Notes: generated from the letters alone by a model not told the origin. A stretch of 64,000 nt of DNA from Pyrus communis (GCF_963583255.1 NC_084806.1:11930817-11994816), one strand, 5' to 3'. Counted from the first letter of the stretch, positions 12,801 to 23,877 are shown. A program made the numbers and translations.

Positions 12801-13384
12801 TATGTGGATTTTTTTTTTTTTTTTAGAAAGTGGAATTACTAAAATGTCCTTCATTGACTAAACGTAATAATACGAGGATGTATTTTAACCTCATATATTT
12901 TATCATATTTCTTGGCATACTTGGATAGAGCTCGATCTCATGAATGTGTAGGCGCAAACCGTTTGTGAAATGGAGTTATAACAAATGAGATACGAACTAG
13001 CAAAGTTAGGGGTGAAATGATCATTTGACCATAATCTGGATTTCTCCAGAAATTGTGAGGTTCCATGTGTATGGAAGTGGCTGGGCGAGAAATGGGCACT
13101 GCCTAATGAGAAAATGGGGGATGAAGGAAAGAAGAGAACAAGGAAATGAGGGGGAAAGAACCAGGTCACCCTCAACCCGTATGAACAAAACTCCGACGTC
13201 GATTCTGGCATTTTCCAGATGAGTTAGGCGACGCCACCACTACCAATCCACTCCTCGTCGTCCCAACTTCCATTTCCACCTAATTTGGATTGTTGTGATC
13301 GAGGTTTAGCGACGAACACTCGTCGTCTTCTCCAGCGAGTTTGAAGACACCCACGACGGCGATCCGCCCTATTCTGAAGCTACC

Positions 13385-13630
13385 TGGTATGATCTTTTCA
13401 AGAAAATTAAGCTAAAAGTAAATGCAATCAGGAACTCAAAGATAAAAGTGCTGTCATATTTCTCATAGCTATCAAAGAGGCGCAACCTTACAGATATATA
13501 GTAGAATGAAATGGAAACCCTAATGATTTGGTGCTCTGCACCCTACTGTAACTATTGGGAAAAGGTTTACAATATGCCAGCAATATAATAGATATATCAT
13601 ATAAGGGTCTAAATGTAATTGTACGCATCA
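13385..13630 (-). repeat. 3' LTR of the 3.1 kb chromodomain element
   Basis: It begins TGGTATGATC and ends TTGTACGCATCA on the plus strand, and is nearly identical to 16216-16461. CTACC flanks it on the outside. Confidence 0.92.
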
Positions 13631-13659
13631 AATCCACCCCGCTGAGAACAGGCCTGCTC

Positions 13660-16138
13660 TCAGGACTGAAACTGAGGAAAACGAGCAATGATGTCGTCAG
13701 CATTTTCCCAAGTTGCATCTTCTTCAGGAAGTCCTTGCCACTGAATCAGCCAACGAATCATAGCTTTGTTCTTGACTTTAAACATTCCTCTTTGCAAAAC
13801 TTTTGCAAGTGTCCATTGCATTGTGTCCATTGCATTGCATTGCAAAACTTTTGCAAAGACGCCAAAAGCCATCTTTCTTCTTAACCAAAACATTGGGGAA
13901 GAGCTAGCTTGAATTATACCTGCATCCAACATTTCCTTAAGAATATTGTCAATCAATTTTCTGAAAGTGCAGATACTTGTATGGGCATACATTTATCAGG
14001 GAAGTGCCAGGGATCAAGGGAATCCGATGGTCGAATGTCCATTCTGGAGGGAGGTGTGTTGGCGCTTCAAACAAGTCTTTGAACTGATCAATGAGTTCTC
14101 TAATCTCAGGTGAGACTGAAAGTGTAGGTGGCTCAACATCTGGGACTAATACCAACTGAGCAATGACCCCCATTTTCTCTTGGTTAAGGAATTTCATCAT
14201 CACAGATGACTTAACTACAGAGGCATCAAAGGAAGTTTGTCCCTGTAGACGATAATGTACTCCATCAACATCAAAATCCATGGTCTTATTCAGGAAATGC
14301 CAACCTATCATGCCAAGAGATTCTAGCCACTCTGCTCCTAGAACCAAGTCACAGCCCGATACTGCTAACAACAGAAAATCTCTTTTTAAAGTATAGCCTT
14401 GCATTTCCACCATTACAGCATGTGCCAGGCCCTTAGTTGTAAGAGTTGCATCATTGGCGACAATAATGCTCTTGTTAATGGCAGAATTGATTCTCAGTCC
14501 CGCTTTCTTTGCAACAACCGGATTTAAAAAATTATGAGTTGCCCCACAATCAATGAACACTTGAATGACCCGATTCCCAATCTTACCCTCAAGTTTCATC
14601 ATTCGTGGTCACATGGATCCGGTGAGGGCATACATCGAAACTAGTTCTTCCGTATTTGTTAAATCACAAGTATCATCATCGTCTCTTAATTCTTCTTGTG
14701 CGACTTCAATTTCACCACTATCCGGAGTAGCCACAATCAACAGTATTTGGGATTGAGACCTTGCACACTTATGATCAGGAACATAAGTTTCTGGATTAAC
14801 AAAAAAAAACACTCATTCTTTCTCCTTTTTTTCTTGGTATTCTGCTTGAGTAAGTTTCATGGTGGGGAGAGATGAATTCTGTGAAAAATTGTTGGGTTTG
14901 TAAGAGGAACTTGTGAAGCTTGTGGAAGGGCTAAATTTACAGTTCTGGAAGTTCTGGGGATTAGATGAAGCTGGCTTAATGGAACGATTAAAAGTTCGAA
15001 TATTTTGGGTCTTTACATTGTAAATTTGAGCTAATTTCATGGCCCCAGATAGTGAATGGGGAAATTAAGCCAACACATCATGTTTCAGTTCTTCCTTCAG
15101 CCCACCAATGAACACACCCTTAAGTTGGTCATATGTCCAATCAGGTACCCGGCAAGACAAGCGAGTAAATTCTGTCATATAATCTTCGAGAGACCTATTT
15201 TGTTGAATGTGAGATAACCGAGCCGTGAAACTGGCATGATTGCCTGAGTCAAATCGCTTAATCAATTCCTCTCCAAATTTTCCCCAATTGTTGCTTTGGA
15301 ACCGTGATTCAAAAGAGCTCATCCACAAGGCGGCGTCTCCGGTTAGGTGCATTGCTACCACTACCACCTTCATATGCCCTGGAACCTCATGATAGGTCAA
15401 CAATCTCCCAGCTATGGCAAGCCAACTCAACGGATCATCACCAGAAAATTTAGGCAAATCCAACTTCATAGGTTTCATCCCACTGTGCAATCCTTGGGGT
15501 GTTGGTTCTAATTGGAACATATGGTTACCATATGGGCTAGCATGGGAGTGAAGTTGGTAGTTTGGTAATGTTGATGATGGTATTTCAGCTGTAGGGTATG
15601 GAGGAAGGGTGGCGTTTAAATATGGTGAGGGGTAGGGTATGGAATTTGGAATCGACGTGTGATTAGGGCTATATCTAGTGGTCGACGGAGATGCTCTGCA
15701 GGTCAGAGTCGGTCCCGCTGTTGTTAAGTGGGGGTACAACGGCAATTGACGGGAAGAATGTGAAAAAGTTGTGGCGTAACCCAAGATGGGATTTGTAGAA
15801 ATAGGGCTCGGTGGTGGGATAACTGTCGCTCCCAACACTGTGAACGAAGGTGGCAAAGAAATTGATCCAAAAGTAGGGACCGATGATGTTCTCTCTGTCG
15901 ACGGCGGCCTCGTTTCAACTTGAATCTGACGAATCTCCTCCAACATCGTTCGTCAGACGTTAGATTGTTGGTTTTGCAAAGTCGCCTGAAACTGGGCTCG
16001 CTGATTTGTCAACATCATGATAGATCGTTGCAACTCCACCATGCCGGTCTGAAACTCATCCCGGTGTGTGGACAGCGTCGCTACTGTCTCTTGCATCGCA
16101 TAAAGTTAGGTGGTGAGATGTTCTGTTTGGGTGTCCAT
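13660..16138 (-). pseudogene. gag-protease-(truncated RT)-chromodomain polyprotein remnant
   Basis: The start is an ATG at 16138 (MDTQTEHLTT). One frame runs, with a few stops, through gag (15946-15065; core LDLPKFSGDDPLSWL, retrotransposon-gag fold, and LEDYMTEFTRLS), a short basic linker, a degenerate zinc knuckle (PDHKCARSQ) and the retropepsin domain (FIDCGATHNFLNP, about 14555-14520; active site D-C-G, a variant seen in this type of element). The frame then shifts at the start of reverse transcriptase (about 13960; KEMLDAGIIQASSSP). Shortly after, near 13790-13880, it jumps to a chromodomain-like tail (IQWQGLPEEDATWENADDI) ending about 13660. The RT catalytic part, RNase H and integrase are missing. 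The junction contains repeated TTGCAAAACTTTTGCAA sequence, a plausible microhomology scar. Confidence 0.85.
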
Positions 16139-16198
16139 GGCTACCACCCGCAAAACTCGATTTCATCGGTGGAGCTTGGTTTTTTCTTGCCATAAACC

Positions 16199-16212
16199 TG
16201 GCTCTGATACCA
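16199..16212 (-). promoter_or_regulatory. Primer-binding site (initiator Met-tRNA type)
   Basis: The minus strand reads TGGTATCAGAGCCA two bases inside the 5' LTR of the 3.1 kb element. It is the commonest primer-binding site of plant LTR retrotransposons and fixes the element's orientation. Confidence 0.92.
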
Positions 16213-16215
16213 AAT

Positions 16216-16461
16216 TGGTATGATCTTTTCAAGAAGATTAAGCTAGAAGTAAATGCAATGAGGAAATCAAAGATAAAAGTGCTACCATGTTTCTCATAGC
16301 TATCAAAGAGGCGCAACCTTACAGATATATGGTAGTATGAAATGGAAGCCCTAATGATTTGGTGCTCTGCACCCTATTGTAACTATTGGGAAAAGGTTTA
16401 CAATATGCCAGCTAGATAATAGATGTATCATATAAATGTCTAAATGTAATTGTACGCATAA
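16216..16461 (-). repeat. 5' LTR of the 3.1 kb chromodomain element
   Basis: It is the partner of 13385-13630 and the same length. It adjoins the primer-binding site at its inner edge, and CTACC follows it at 16462-16466. Its outer end reads CATAA where the partner reads CATCA. Confidence 0.92.
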
Positions 16462-17379
16462 CTACCACCATCGACCACCACCATGGGTCGACTCCTCATG
16501 AACCCAAGAACATGTTCCAAGCCTTGGTTGGGGCGGTTGAGCATCGGAGTTGATGGATCGAGGCCACCAAATTTCTAGGGTTTACCGAGGCAAATTGGAG
16601 TTTTTCCCGACCAAATTGGACTTGGCCACATGTATAAAGTTTGTTCTACACTTCGAGATCTTCATTTCAATACTTTTTGAGAATTTTTAGAAATAGTTGA
16701 AATTTTCCTGTAAGTCGGGGCAGCCAACTGCTATCCACGGCGGTGCGTGCAACGGCGCATGGCCAGAGGGCCGTCAATGTTATTTTTATGCTAAATTAGA
16801 TGTCTTCAATTTAGTTGTGATATCTGGATGACGTAGGTGGATTGTTTGAACCTAAATTCACCACAATACGTTACTAGGTCATTATATGAACAGACGATCC
16901 GACCGTTGGATTGTCACCAAACTTTGAGACCTTATTGTACGTAATATTTGAGGACCTTAGGAACTTATGGATCAAGAATCGGACATGCGGATCTTCCCGA
17001 ATTGGATTTGCAAGTTTATAAAATAAAACATTGACTGCCATTTGATTTCGTGATTGGCGGAGATCCGACCGTTGGATCGGAATGAAATTTTAGTATGTTG
17101 TTCTAGAATCATAAGGTGAACTACAAATGGCTTGATCCTTTCATTTAGGGTACGTAGGCAGTCTAACCAAGATGTTAGATGCAACCATAAATTAAACAAA
17201 ATGATTATTATTATTTTTTTTTGTATGGTTAGTTAGAATTATAATTAACCATTATTTTATTATGGCCTACCTGTGTGTTTGGCTTCCAAATTAGAAATTA
17301 TTATAATTAACCATTATTTTATTGTGGCCTACATGTGTGTTTGGCTTCCGAATTAGAAATTTTGGGTCGTTACAACAGT

Positions 17380-19561
17380 ACTTGGTGTGGTCCAACTTGG
17401 AGGTACCTCCCTTTGATTACTTCGGCAGCTTGAACCTTTGTTCACTCTTGATGTCGCGGAGGATTTGGTAGATCAAGATCGAGAACTTAAAGTATTTCTT
17501 GGGTATCAGGCCTCCTTTAATCGGGGATCAGTCCCTCGGTTTGGCCTCCTACCTGCTTTTGTTGTTGTATTGCTTCCGGTCTTCTTTCTTTTGAGCTACT
17601 GCCGATTCTTTTCGAGGTTACTCGAGTGCCTTGTCTGCTCGTTGAGCCTCGTCCCAAAGTGCATGTTTCTCTACTAGAGTGAAAGAGTCTGCCAAAGTTA
17701 AATCTTCTTTCATGATTAATTATCCGAACAACAGGTGGTCAGCTAGAAGTCCATTTTGGAAGGTTGCACTAGTTATCGAGTCGTTGTATCTGACTATCTT
17801 TGTTTTCTCTGCTTTGAATCTCTTCACATAGTCGCAAAGCGACTCCTTTGGGTTCTTTTTGATGGTGAACAAATGGTAGGATTTCTTTTTGATCGAGCGA
17901 TAGGATGAATATTCTTTGGTGAAAACCAAAGAAAGTTCGTTGAAACTCCGGATGGATTATGGCTGTAGGGTGTGGAACCAATCTTGTGCCTCTCCTTGTA
18001 AAGTGGTGGCGAATATCTTTCACATAAAAGTATCATTGTTATGATAGAGGTTCATTGCATTTCAGTAGTGCTTTAGGTGTCTATCCAGGTCTTCATCCCC
18101 TTTAAAGGATGTGAAACGCGGCATGCTGAACTTGGTGGAGGCTTTGCCTGCTCGATCTCATCTGTGAAGGGTGACCTGCTTATTTTGGTCATATCCTATT
18201 ATAGTGCATTGTCAATAACCTCATTGCGTTTGAAATCGCACAATTGTTCAGTCAGAAGCCTCTCTCTTCTTCCTAAATTTGCCTTTGTTGGGGTAGCGGA
18301 GCTCTCGGCTGCCCTCGGTTGTGTCCTGTTGGTCTAGGCTACTCTTTTATGTGCTCGGCTCGTCTATGCCATAGCTGCCATGCATATGGTATGTTCTTAA
18401 TAAGTGAGCGAGTTCCTCACAGGCTGTCGATTGAACTTGAGCCGGATTGAGTGACTGTTTCTCTCAATCTGTCATGCTACCTACTCTAATGTGAGGTGGA
18501 GGATACTCATTGCAGACCTAGTCACGAATGAACACTTCGCCTGGAAGGTTGCTCATGTTTATTATCAGAGTATGGCCCTAATCGTAAATGTATGCTTATT
18601 CGTAGGCTTAACCGATAGTGCACACTCCTACGCGTGCTAAGTATGCGTTATCTCAAGGGCCTAATCGGGAGTATACACTATCCAAACGCTCAGTTTGTGA
18701 CTGGTCGAATGATTGCTTACCGAGACGTTGCTGGAGAGGTTCGTCGTCTGCCCTTGTCCTATTCGGGACACCTCCTTTAGGCCACGCTGCATCTCGGTAC
18801 ACTGCAAAAGCTGATTCACCAAGGTCGTCTATTGCGCGAGGGCGCTTGTCAACTTTATGACTTGTCCAGATGAGTGTTGTTTACCATTTGGGGTGGAAGA
18901 GCTTGGACGATATAGTCTCATTGAGTGATGAAAGTGTAATGGACTCCGGGCACGAGATTTGAGTTGGGATATATCAAATCTACGGAGAAATAGGATGAAA
19001 ATATCCCTAGTTCAATCATCGATCTAGAAATCTGAAGCTAGGACGGTTGAATTGGTCTTGGGCCGATTGGGATTACTTAGAGGGCCACGAGAATAGGCTG
19101 GACCTCGAATTGGACCGCGGGAACGAGTCCAATCGCCAGAGCAAGTCGGGAGGCTGGCATAGATTACTCTGGTTGCAGTGCACGTATGCGCTGGGCCTAG
19201 GCTCGGCTTAGGAGCTCACTGGGCTCACGATGGACTTGGGCCATCGAATGCTAGGCTTCTTCTCTTGCCACAACTGCTTAGGCTTGCACTGTAAAGTGGC
19301 GTGAGGCTGGGCTTATGACTGCCTCGCTGCTCCCTGCTCACAGTGGGCTGGCAGCCACGGAGTTGGCACACTCCCTACTGCCATGGTGGTCCCCATGGCT
19401 GCCATGGTAGTGGTGCTCCTTGGTGTCAAAGTTGCTCCTTTTGCCATCGTATTGAGCCTCGTGGATCGTCGTGGTGGGGTTACGTCTCGTCCTCCATCAT
19501 TTGATTCGGATCTTTGAACGTACAAAGTTCTGTTCGTCGTGGTTTCTGAATTTCTCGTCAT
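17380..19561 (-). pseudogene. Tat-like gag remnant
   Basis: The probable gag start is the ATG at 19561 (MTRNSETTTNRTLYVQRSES), about 150 bp inside the 5' LTR. The middle part (19.3-18.4 kb) is low in recognisable motifs and broken by stops. The core between about 18030 and 17720 spreads over several frames and contains FGFHQRIFIL-like and NPKESLCDYVKRFKAEKTK sequence, typical of the retrotransposon gag domain that forms the capsid. The frame is interrupted at the codons for HTKYC by the solo-LTR-like element and resumes at 12737. Confidence 0.7.
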
Positions 19562-19714
19562 TGTATTTTATTTTCCTCACCTTTATTCAAAGAATTAAAA
19601 AATTATAGGAATAAGAAAGTACGAAAATTTTACAAACGAATGAGAAACGAGAAACTTTGAATGCGAGAGTCTTCTTTGAGCATGTTAATCAAACTCTCAA
19701 TAAAAGCACCACTT

Positions 19715-20232
19715 TGTGGATGCAAAATTCTGGCATCTTCTCATTTGATGAAAATGCACCTGCAAAATAATAACACTCAAGATTAAGGCCAAAAGCCTCA
19801 CGCGCCCACGATGAATGGGAGAGGCTTTGGCGGAAGTATCTTCGATGCCAAAGTTAGAATTCTAAGAAGAATGTGTTTAGGAGTTTATGGGTAAGCAATG
19901 GCTTAACTTTTTAGTGGGAGAATAGGGTTATTTATAAGGGAGTGGCCCACCCTATTTGTAGAATAAGGATTGGCCATATATGGTGGAATTATGAGTATAT
20001 TGCAAGATATTATGTGAAATAATATCTAAGATTAAGGTCATTTTGATGAGGAGTGATGAGAGGGATTTGAATAAATACCATTTTGATCACATTTGACTCT
20101 TCCTTGATTGAGCCGTTATTTTCCGTTGCATGAGCGTGGGAATCCTGGAGTGCCTCGAGGGTAAGTTTGTCCTTTTTACCCAAAAGTACACATGTCACCT
20201 CCATAATTTTCTTGATTATTTTTTGCTCCACA
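19715..20232 (-). repeat. 5' LTR of the Tat-like element
   Basis: It begins TGTGGATGC and ends GCTCCACA on the plus strand, keeping intact TG...CA and a short terminal inverted repeat. Its partner is 3648-4217. On the minus strand the sequence immediately inside is AAGTGGTGCTTTTATTGAGA, the expected primer-binding position; I cannot assign the tRNA. Confidence 0.82.
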
Positions 20233-21184
20233 ATCTATTTTTCAAGTTACACCTCGTAGATCATCCTTACAAAATATTAGCCAAATTGGAAATATTTAAG
20301 ACATCTAATTGGGTTCAAAAAAATTAACGAATATTTTGTTATATAACAAATAATGAAATTTTATCTTGATAATTAAATGGGCAAATGGTTTCGGATTGAA
20401 TTGAATTTTTGTAAGGATGATCTATGAATCGAGACTTACAAAATAGATGGTTCGGATCGTTGAAGTTCGACATTAATTGGGCCCCACACATAATTCCCAT
20501 ATATATATATATATATACATACATATATATATATATATATATATTAGTTATATGTTTTGAAGGAATGAGGATATTTTGTGATTGTAAAATTTGGAACATT
20601 TGGTGGGTTATGACCAAATCTGAAATTATTCAATTTTCCCTTTTTGCAATCCGAATAGTTGATTAAGGAAAAGGTCAAATACCTCCATGTAATAAAATTT
20701 ACTTAGGGTGAAGTACCGATTTAGTTTTTGAACTATCACATCAATGAAAATTAGTTCTCTGAATTATTTTTTTGGTGAAATAAGTTCCTAAATTCATTAA
20801 AAATTATTAATTTCATCCCTACTATTATATTCAAAGCTATTTTATCAAATATTTCGTCAACTTAAGTCACTTGACACACTTTAAAGTGCAATACCATCAT
20901 TTTCTTGCATATAAGCCTTAACATTTCATAAAGGTTGTGAATCTAACGTCTCATTTTCCCTCCAAAGTTAACTTACTCTATTTCTTATGAAAAACTACCA
21001 ATTTACCCTCCAAAATTTACTTCATACACGAAATCTGAAGAGCCAGAGAATGAGAGTCGAGAAGGGGAAAAGGGGGAAATTTCTAGGGTTAGGGTTAGGG
21101 TTCACCCTGTTACAATTATTCCACTTGATTAATCGTGTGTGTTCTGCAAATTCTAGCTAGAGTGTAATCATTTGGATAAGGGAG

Positions 21185-21763
21185 GTGAGAAAGATTGCAA
21201 ACAAGGCAATTGACCAAAGGAAGTTAGAGTGCAATTCCGATCAAGCTATTAAAGTTACTTGCTTAAATGAATCTGTGTCTCGGGGTGGTAACTATAATCA
21301 TTATGATAAGGAAGGTGTGCAAGATGAGTGTCTACTCAATGAGAAGATCAAGAGGTTGGGGATGTATCCAAGGTGGGTAATTGGGGTGGTGATGCAAGAC
21401 GGCATAAGCTGCTACATTATCGAGAACCGCCTAATCGGAGTGTGCAAGGTATGGTTTATTTATCATTGGTTATTATTGGGCAGGGATAATCATAACACCT
21501 CCAGGAAGCTTTACAGTCACTTTGATTTGATGGAGGGTTTAATGTATAAGCTTAATTACATTTGTTTAAATCTTATCTTTTGGTTTGGAGTGTTTTGGCG
21601 CTTAATTAATTTGTTGTTTTGGTTCTCGGTTAGTTCGGTTTTCGAGTTTTTGATTGTCATTTGTGCCATCTGGGCTAGTCTTAAGACTTTTAGGGTGTTA
21701 ATTATTGCTAAGGGCTATTGTGTGTCTTTTAAGCTTCTAGGTTTGCCCGTTTCATCTTACTAG
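21185..21763 (+). other. Open frame in the LINE 5' region
   Basis: A 192-codon frame whose C-terminal half is rich in Phe, Leu, Ile and Trp because of biased base composition. I recognise no domain. It precedes the DUF4283-like part of ORF1 and may be an untranslated leader or a degraded ORF1 start. Confidence 0.3.
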
Positions 21764-22211
21764 AATTCTATCAAAAGCTTGACACTTAGTATTTATAGGT
21801 ATGGGTTGGTGAGGCTTAGTGTTTCATCCTAAAGCTTGTATACCTTAACCATGACTGTCATCTCTCAACTTGAGGCCTCCTCTTCGAGATATGCTAGGAT
21901 TCCCACCAGCCCTATAATTCCTTATTAGGGGAACAAGTTTGTTGAGCTACTTCCTGGTTAGCCCCATGTTGTGGTTGAGGGTGCCCGTGGCACCTTCACC
22001 ATGGAGAATGGTGTTACTAGAGTGTCGACTAGTCTCTACTCAAACCTGAATGTTGAGTACATGAAGAGTAGGGTCCTTATGGGTAAGTTAATGGGAAAAC
22101 AATTGGATGCTAGGACTATTAAATGGAAGTTGAGTTAACTTGGGCTTCTAGAGTTAAGAATCCATTTTACTTGGACCACTTTAAGCATAGGTGGTATGCC
22201 ATTAAGTTTAC

Positions 22212-22480
22212 TGTATCATCCCACATCGACCAACGGAGAGGGGGTGATGTACCTTATATGTACATGCCACCTTCATATAGCACGAGGCCTTTTGGGAACT
22301 CACTAGCTTCGGGTTTCATCGGAACTCTGAATTTAAGCGAGTTTGGGCTAGAGCAATCCCAAGATGGGTGACCTACTGTGAAGTTGCTTGTGAGTTCCCA
22401 GAAACAAAACCGTAAGGGCGTGGCTGGGGCCCAAAACGGACAATATCGTCCTATGGTGGAGTCGAGTCTGGGATGTGACA
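22212..22480 (+). repeat. Cassandra 5' LTR
   Basis: It starts TGTATCATCCCACATCG and ends GGGATGTGACA. The 5S-like block spans about 22316-22400, with the C-box-like GATGGGTGACC at 22363-22373. Confidence 0.9.
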
Positions 22481-22555
22481 GAATGGTATCAGAGCCACTC
22501 TGTCGTGTGGTGCGAGTGTGCCAACGAAGACGTCGGGCCCCTAAGGGGGGTGGAT

Positions 22556-22848
22556 TATAACATCTCACATCGACCAACGGAGAAAGGGTGATGTGCCTTA
22601 TATGTACATGCTTACCTTCATATAGCACGAGGCCTTTTGAGACCTCACTGGCTTCAAATTCCATCGGAACTCCAAAGTTAAGCGAGTTCACACCAGTGCA
22701 ATCCCAGGATGGGTGACCCACTAGGAAGTTCTCGTGTGAGTTCCCAGAAACAAAACCGTGAGGGAGTGGCTGGGGCCCAAAGCGGACAACATCGTGCTAT
22801 GTAAGAGTCGAGCCCAAGATGTGGTAGAGCCCAGGTCGGGATATGACA
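22556..22848 (+). repeat. Cassandra 3' LTR
   Basis: It starts TATAACATCTCACATCG and ends GGGATATGACA. The 5S-like block spans about 22660-22745 and keeps GTTAAGCGAGTT and GATGGGTGACC. It is slightly longer than the 5' LTR. Confidence 0.9.
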
Positions 22849-23877
22849 TTTATTGATGAAGAATAAATGGAGTTTACTCTAGATAACAAGCCTTGGTATG
22901 TAAGGGGTCAGATTTTCCATATGGATAGGTGAAATGTTCATTTCAGGGACACGGATTTCATTTCTAATATGAAGATGTGGATTAGGATTTCTAGAGTCCC
23001 AGTTAAATATCGAGATGCGGAGATCTTGGAGGTTATCACATAACTTGTGGGGAATTTTATCCATGCTGATAAAACCAATATCTTGGGTCTCAATGGATTG
23101 TTTGTTAGGGTCCTTCTAGAAGTTAACTTGAGGCTGCTCTTAAAGAGAATCGTAATGGTGAATGATGATGAAGATTGCCTTTTGTTGCTTAGCTACGAGA
23201 AACTTTTTGAGATTTGCTTTTATTGTGGGAGGAAAATGAGTGACAAACACTCGTGCCCTACTGATTTTGACAACAACGAGTGCCTTCTTGTGGACAGAAT
23301 TTTCGAGGATAAACCATTGGTGTGCCCTGCAAATTTTCTAGTAAGTGATGAAACTAAGAGTGAGCTTCATGAGGGACTAATGCTTTTATTTCCCCAACCT
23401 ACTCTTGTTGATGAGGTTAGCCCTGATGATGGAGAAACTAAAATGAGGGATGAGATGGTCCAGGAGCAAATGGAGGATGAGGATGGTTGGAACATTATGC
23501 CTGTTAAAATGAGTAAGAGTGCTAGCAGAGGTAGAAGTTCTGAACGTATGGATGGCAAAAGCTATGAAAATGTGTTTTGTGGTAATAGAACATGGGTGTC
23601 TAAGGTTGACCTTGTTTCTAGGTAGGGTCATCATTTAAAGGAGGGTCAGGTTCTGGAACTGCTGGAGGCAAGTGTGTGATGTCTGAGAAGTCTACGGACA
23701 ACAAGCTTAAGGGAAAGGGAGTGAAGGAATTTACTGATCTAGAAACCAATGAGTGTTTATGGAAATAGAGGATGAAGAGTTTAAGCAGGTGCAAGTTGGG
23801 GGTAATAGAAAGAGAGTTAGGAGTGAAGGTAAGAGTGGTGAGGGTCTGAACTACAACTTAGAAGATGACGACTGATG

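Larger units (their letters stand above)
13385..16461 (-). mobile_element. Internally deleted chromodomain Ty3/gypsy element, 3.1 kb, minus strand
   Basis: Two 246 bp LTRs (13385-13630 and 16216-16461) differ at about 17 sites counted by eye. The flanking 5-mer CTACC occurs at 13380-13384 and 16462-16466, an exact target duplication. Just inside the 5' LTR on the minus strand is TGGTATCAGAGCCA (16212-16199), the classic primer-binding site complementary to the 3' end of initiator Met-tRNA. At the other end a G-rich polypurine tract (GCGGGGTGGA) adjoins the 3' LTR. The interior retains gag, protease, the first residues of reverse transcriptase and a chromodomain; the rest of pol is deleted. 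It lies inside the solo-LTR-like element at 12743-17374. Confidence 0.93.
12743..17374. mobile_element. Solo-LTR-like element (about 1.55 kb) with a nested retroelement
   Basis: The plus strand begins TGTAATACCC and ends GGGTCGTTACA, giving TG...CA termini in an inverted arrangement. It is flanked by exact ACAGT duplications (12738-12742 and 17375-17379). Removing it and one ACAGT rejoins the gag frame of the host element (HTKYC followed by AFHQG), which proves the insertion. Excluding the nested element at 13385-16461, about 1.55 kb remains with no coding capacity. The 5 bp duplication and termini indicate an LTR, and with no internal domain a solo LTR is the simplest reading. A 65 bp unit is tandemly repeated near 17233-17360, and a TA microsatellite lies at 12756-12797. 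The GATCCGACCGTTGGAT-type motifs are shared, inverted, with the 50.2-53.8 kb element. Confidence 0.75.
3648..20232 (-). mobile_element. Tat-like Ty3/gypsy LTR retrotransposon, degenerate and nested, minus strand
   Basis: Similar LTRs lie at 3648-4217 and 19715-20232. Read on the minus strand the order is 5' LTR, gag start (19561), gag core (about 18.0-17.7 kb), a zinc-knuckle region, a protease-like region, RNase H, integrase, a spacer, an ORF in antisense orientation, a polypurine tract and the 3' LTR. Extra antisense ORFs before the 3' LTR are known in Tat-lineage plant elements. The flanking 5-mers are ATCTT (3643-3647) and ATCTA (20233-20237), a one-mismatch target-site duplication; the mirrored arm of the host MITE supports ATCTA as the original. 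The element cannot be autonomous: reverse transcriptase is missing, the frames have stops, and other elements interrupt it. Confidence 0.85.
3590..20505. mobile_element. Palindromic MITE, about 0.33 kb, split by a Ty3/gypsy element
   Basis: The sequence left of the big element (about 3590-3647, including ATCCAAACCATCT) and the sequence right of it (20233 on, including TAGATCATCCTTACAAAA) are matched in inverted order by 20395-20505, which reads TTTTGTAAGGATGATCTA and then AGATGGTTCGGATCGTTGAA. With the retroelement removed, the two parts form one imperfect palindrome centred near 20340 (TTGTTATATAACAA). This mirrored copy supplies an independent picture of the pre-insertion site. No flanking duplication was identified because the outer ends run into A-rich and TA-repeat DNA. 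Confidence 0.65.
22212..22848 (+). mobile_element. Cassandra-type TRIM with 5S rRNA-like LTRs
   Basis: Two direct repeats (22212-22480 and 22556-22848) surround a 75 bp interior that starts with the Met-tRNA primer-binding site TGGTATCAGAGCCA (22484-22497) and ends in a polypurine stretch (AAGGGGGGTGGA, 22543-22554). Each LTR contains a 5S rRNA-like block, for example AACTCCAAAGTTAAGCGAG and GATGGGTGACC, which are the pol III internal promoter elements of 5S RNA. That combination defines Cassandra elements. The flanks TTTAC (22207-22211) and TTTAT (22849-22853) are a near-perfect 5 bp target duplication. It has no coding capacity and depends on proteins from other elements. It sits in the LINE ORF1. 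Confidence 0.92.
21851..23625 (+). pseudogene. LINE ORF1 (DUF4283-like plus CCHC knuckle), interrupted
   Basis: Fragments read GKLMGKQLDARTIKWKL, then HFKHRWYAIKF, continuing after the Cassandra insertion with FTLDNKPWYVRGQIFHMDRW, MKMWIRISRVPVKYRDAEIL and FEICFYCGRKMSDKHSCP. The last is the Cys-His knuckle found after the DUF4283-type nucleic-acid-binding domain in plant LINE ORF1 proteins. Frame 23047-23625 covers the knuckle and an acidic tail. Stops and a frame change occur near 22130 and 22875. ORF1 proteins bind the LINE RNA; this one cannot be made intact. Confidence 0.75.

Noticed and set aside
16199..16212. tRNA gene fragment
   Set aside because: The match to Met-tRNA is limited to the 3' end and adjoins an LTR, so it is a primer-binding site.
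21083..21103. TTAGGG-like repeats resembling a telomere
   Set aside because: Only three imperfect units, not the plant TTTAGGG period, and they lie at the 5' end of a LINE with defined target duplications.
22316..22745. Genuine 5S rRNA genes
   Set aside because: The 5S-like blocks are diverged and lie inside paired LTRs with a Met-tRNA primer-binding site, so they belong to a Cassandra element.
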